This document shows, in pieces, positions 51,633 to 52,977 of a stretch of 52,977 nt of DNA. Below the pieces are notes generated by a model. The model did no database searches, was not told the DNA's origin, and was given only the letters and a program-made list of their open reading frames with translations. Position 1 is the stretch's first letter. Each line of letters begins with the position of its first letter. The position numbers and the translations under genes were made by a program. The stretch lies in the NCBI GenBank assembly GCA_002842695.1, contig PHDT01000015.1:1-52977 (forward strand). Reading direction: 5' to 3'. The DNA is from Bacteroidetes bacterium HGW-Bacteroidetes-10. GTDB taxonomy: Bacteria > Bacteroidota > Bacteroidia > Bacteroidales > UBA932.

Positions 51633-52913
51633 CTATTCATTTAAAATGGGTATAGCTCCAAATTTTCCTTGCTTATATGCATTGTAATAAGATAACTCTT
51701 TTCTGAAATTGAAATCGGATAAAGAGTAAAGAGTAGAAATTCCCTCTTTGTTTTTTTCAGTAAACCAAACAGCATCTTTCCTAATAATATCTTTCTCGCT
51801 GAGCAGAGAATCATTGTGAGTAGTGAAAAGAAGTTGAGCTTGCTTAGATTTATTTAAAAATTCCTTTAAAAAATGCATCACAAGCTGAGGGTGCAAAGCA
51901 GTCCCAATTTCATCAATAGATAGAAATGAATTATTTTCTATGGTATTGAAAAATGGGGCTGATAATCCATAATATCTTAAAGTGCCTTTTGATTCGAGCT
52001 CTTCGGGTAGAAAGTAGAATTTATCAGATCCTTTTTTCGTAACCTTGTGTTCAAATATTCTTTTGTCTATATGGATTGCTTTTTCTGTCAATAACTTGCT
52101 TTTCTGTTCTTCAGGCATAGTCCCTACTTGGATAAGTTTTAAAAATTCATCATCTAGAAGAGTAGTTCGCTTTTCAAAAGAAACATTAGAGATGTTAAAA
52201 TCTGCTTTATTAATAAACTCTAATGCCTGGAATTTAATTCTATTATCCTTCTTAATATAATTATCAGAATAATTAGTTAAAGATGTATATGGGTCAATCA
52301 TCGGCATAAATTGTCTTATGAACCAATTATATGGAATACTAAGTTGAGGAATTGAAATATTAACCTGGGAAAATGCAGCAAAGACTGACATATTCTTTAA
52401 TGTCTTTAGTTGTATTGCCTCAATTGCTTGTTCTGAAAGTTTAATTTTTGAACCAAACTTTAGCAACGAAGTATAATTTTCAGAATCCAAAGTTCTTTCG
52501 AAAATTATCGCTGGTTGTATCCCTGGATAAAATTGTAATGATTCAACGTGGACTTTTTCTTCATCAAGTTTAAGTAAATATTTATATTTCACGTCCTCAA
52601 CGTAGAATGTCATTTCAAAACTACCAGGCAAGTCTTGATTGTCATCAAATTTAAAAGGAATAAATTCAGTTGATTTCTCCGATTCATTAGGTATTCTTTT
52701 AATAAAGCTCCTAATGAAGTCAAATGCGTGCAGAACATTACTCTTCCCTGAAGCATTAGCACCATAAATCATGGCCATTTTAAGTATTCTTACTCCAGGC
52801 TCTGGCTCAGCAACATAATAATCTTCGAGAGATTTATCGTTAGTTGCTTCAAATGAGAAAACTACCTCATCTTTAAATGAGAGAAAGTTCTTGAATTTAA
52901 GCTCAAGTATCAT
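51633..52913 (-). CDS. AAA ATPase (RloA/AAA_21 type), defence associated
   Basis: A 426-residue ABC-class/SMC-like ATPase. Walker A is MIYGANASGKSNVLHAFDF at about residue 50, Walker B is FLSIDEIGTALHPQL near residue 345, and LLFTTHNDSLL follows as the switch. The N-terminal LELKFKNFLSFKDEVVFSF is typical of RecF-like and OLD-like proteins. The ATG at 52913 is preferred over an in-frame TTG two codons earlier. It forms a two-gene unit with RloB. The gene and its promoter region continue to the window edge; no restriction or modification gene is visible on this side. Confidence 0.88.
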   Translation of the reverse strand: MILELKFKNFLSFKDEVVFSFEATNDKSLEDYYVAEPEPGVRILKMAMIYGANASGKSNVLHAFDFIRSFIKRIPNESEKSTEFIPFKFDDNQDLPGSFEMTFYVEDVKYKYLLKLDEEKVHVESLQFYPGIQPAIIFERTLDSENYTSLLKFGSKIKLSEQAIEAIQLKTLKNMSVFAAFSQVNISIPQLSIPYNWFIRQFMPMIDPYTSLTNYSDNYIKKDNRIKFQALEFINKADFNISNVSFEKRTTLLDDEFLKLIQVGTMPEEQKSKLLTEKAIHIDKRIFEHKVTKKGSDKFYFLPEELESKGTLRYYGLSAPFFNTIENNSFLSIDEIGTALHPQLVMHFLKEFLNKSKQAQLLFTTHNDSLLSEKDIIRKDAVWFTEKNKEGISTLYSLSDFNFRKELSYYNAYKQGKFGAIPILNE

Positions 52914-52977
52914 AGCCAATTATTGATTAATGTAAATTTATTGCAAAAATAGAATATTAAAATTGATTTTACAAGTT

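Overview
The window looks like a chromosome segment of a member of the Bacteroidota, most likely order Bacteroidales. The reasons are a GH92 mannosidase, a fimbrillin-like lipoprotein, a TonB-dependent receptor, weak Shine-Dalgarno use with A/T-rich leaders, and one exact Bacteroidota-type promoter (TTTG, 19 nt, TATATTTG) at 32832-32862. I found no tRNA, rRNA, CRISPR array, prophage, transposase or recombinase gene. Family-level placement is not possible from what is visible.

Layout. 0.3-7.6 kb: GH92 alpha-mannosidase, two unknown secreted proteins, an OmpA-type protein and an AraC regulator (all minus). 7.7-11.7 kb: a four-gene minus-strand sugar-lipid cluster (UDP-glucuronate epimerase-like SDR, GT39, LAB_N membrane protein, GT2). 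11.8-19.7 kb (plus): proline dehydrogenase, GNAT, a DUF438/hemerythrin/PAS - DUF1858 - copper P-type ATPase operon, and a sensor kinase. 19.7-26.2 kb (minus): WlbA/WbpB-like dehydrogenase, unknown secreted protein, WbuC-like cupin, rfbB-rfbD-rfbC-rfbA, patatin; then ferritin (plus). 26.9-27.7 kb: repeat-rich intergenic DNA and a 14-bp tandem array running into the end of sucD. 27.7-32.6 kb (minus): sucD, sucC, a nucleotide-sugar dehydratase-like SDR, an MFS exporter. 32.7-41.5 kb: a Cys-rich micro-ORF, orphan PqqD-like protein, fimbrillin-like lipoprotein, ROK kinase, a 47-residue small protein, a probable PPi-type PEP carboxykinase (plus) and an ATP-cone/PD-(D/E)XK nuclease (minus). 42-50 kb: a Kelch/HTH membrane protein (plus), then a minus-strand TonB receptor - YfiR - kinase - receiver - hybrid kinase signalling operon. 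50.2-52.9 kb (minus): DUF6933-like gene with a HigA-N-like small gene, and an AT-rich RloB plus AAA ATPase pair, probably defence.

The most unusual content is not protein coding. Eight 106-138 bp elements, here called NIR (nested inverted repeat) elements, have perfect or near-perfect terminal arms of 19-24 bp and mostly sit within 50 bp of a stop codon. In two families (two copies each) an inner stem is also conserved and the two spacers have exactly equal length (22/22, 19/19, 28/28, 29/29) while their sequence drifts. Another pair brackets the ROK kinase gene and keeps its inner arm sequence while the outer arms have been replaced by a different, still perfectly complementary, sequence. 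Alongside these run mosaic GC-rich intergenic palindromes (M1, M2 modules) in at least seven places, and similar GC-rich palindromes lying in frame inside coding genes (clearest in the dehydratase, rfbB, rfbD, yfiR and fimbrillin genes), reminiscent of Rickettsia palindromic elements. No mobilising enzyme is in the window, so any such activity would act in trans.
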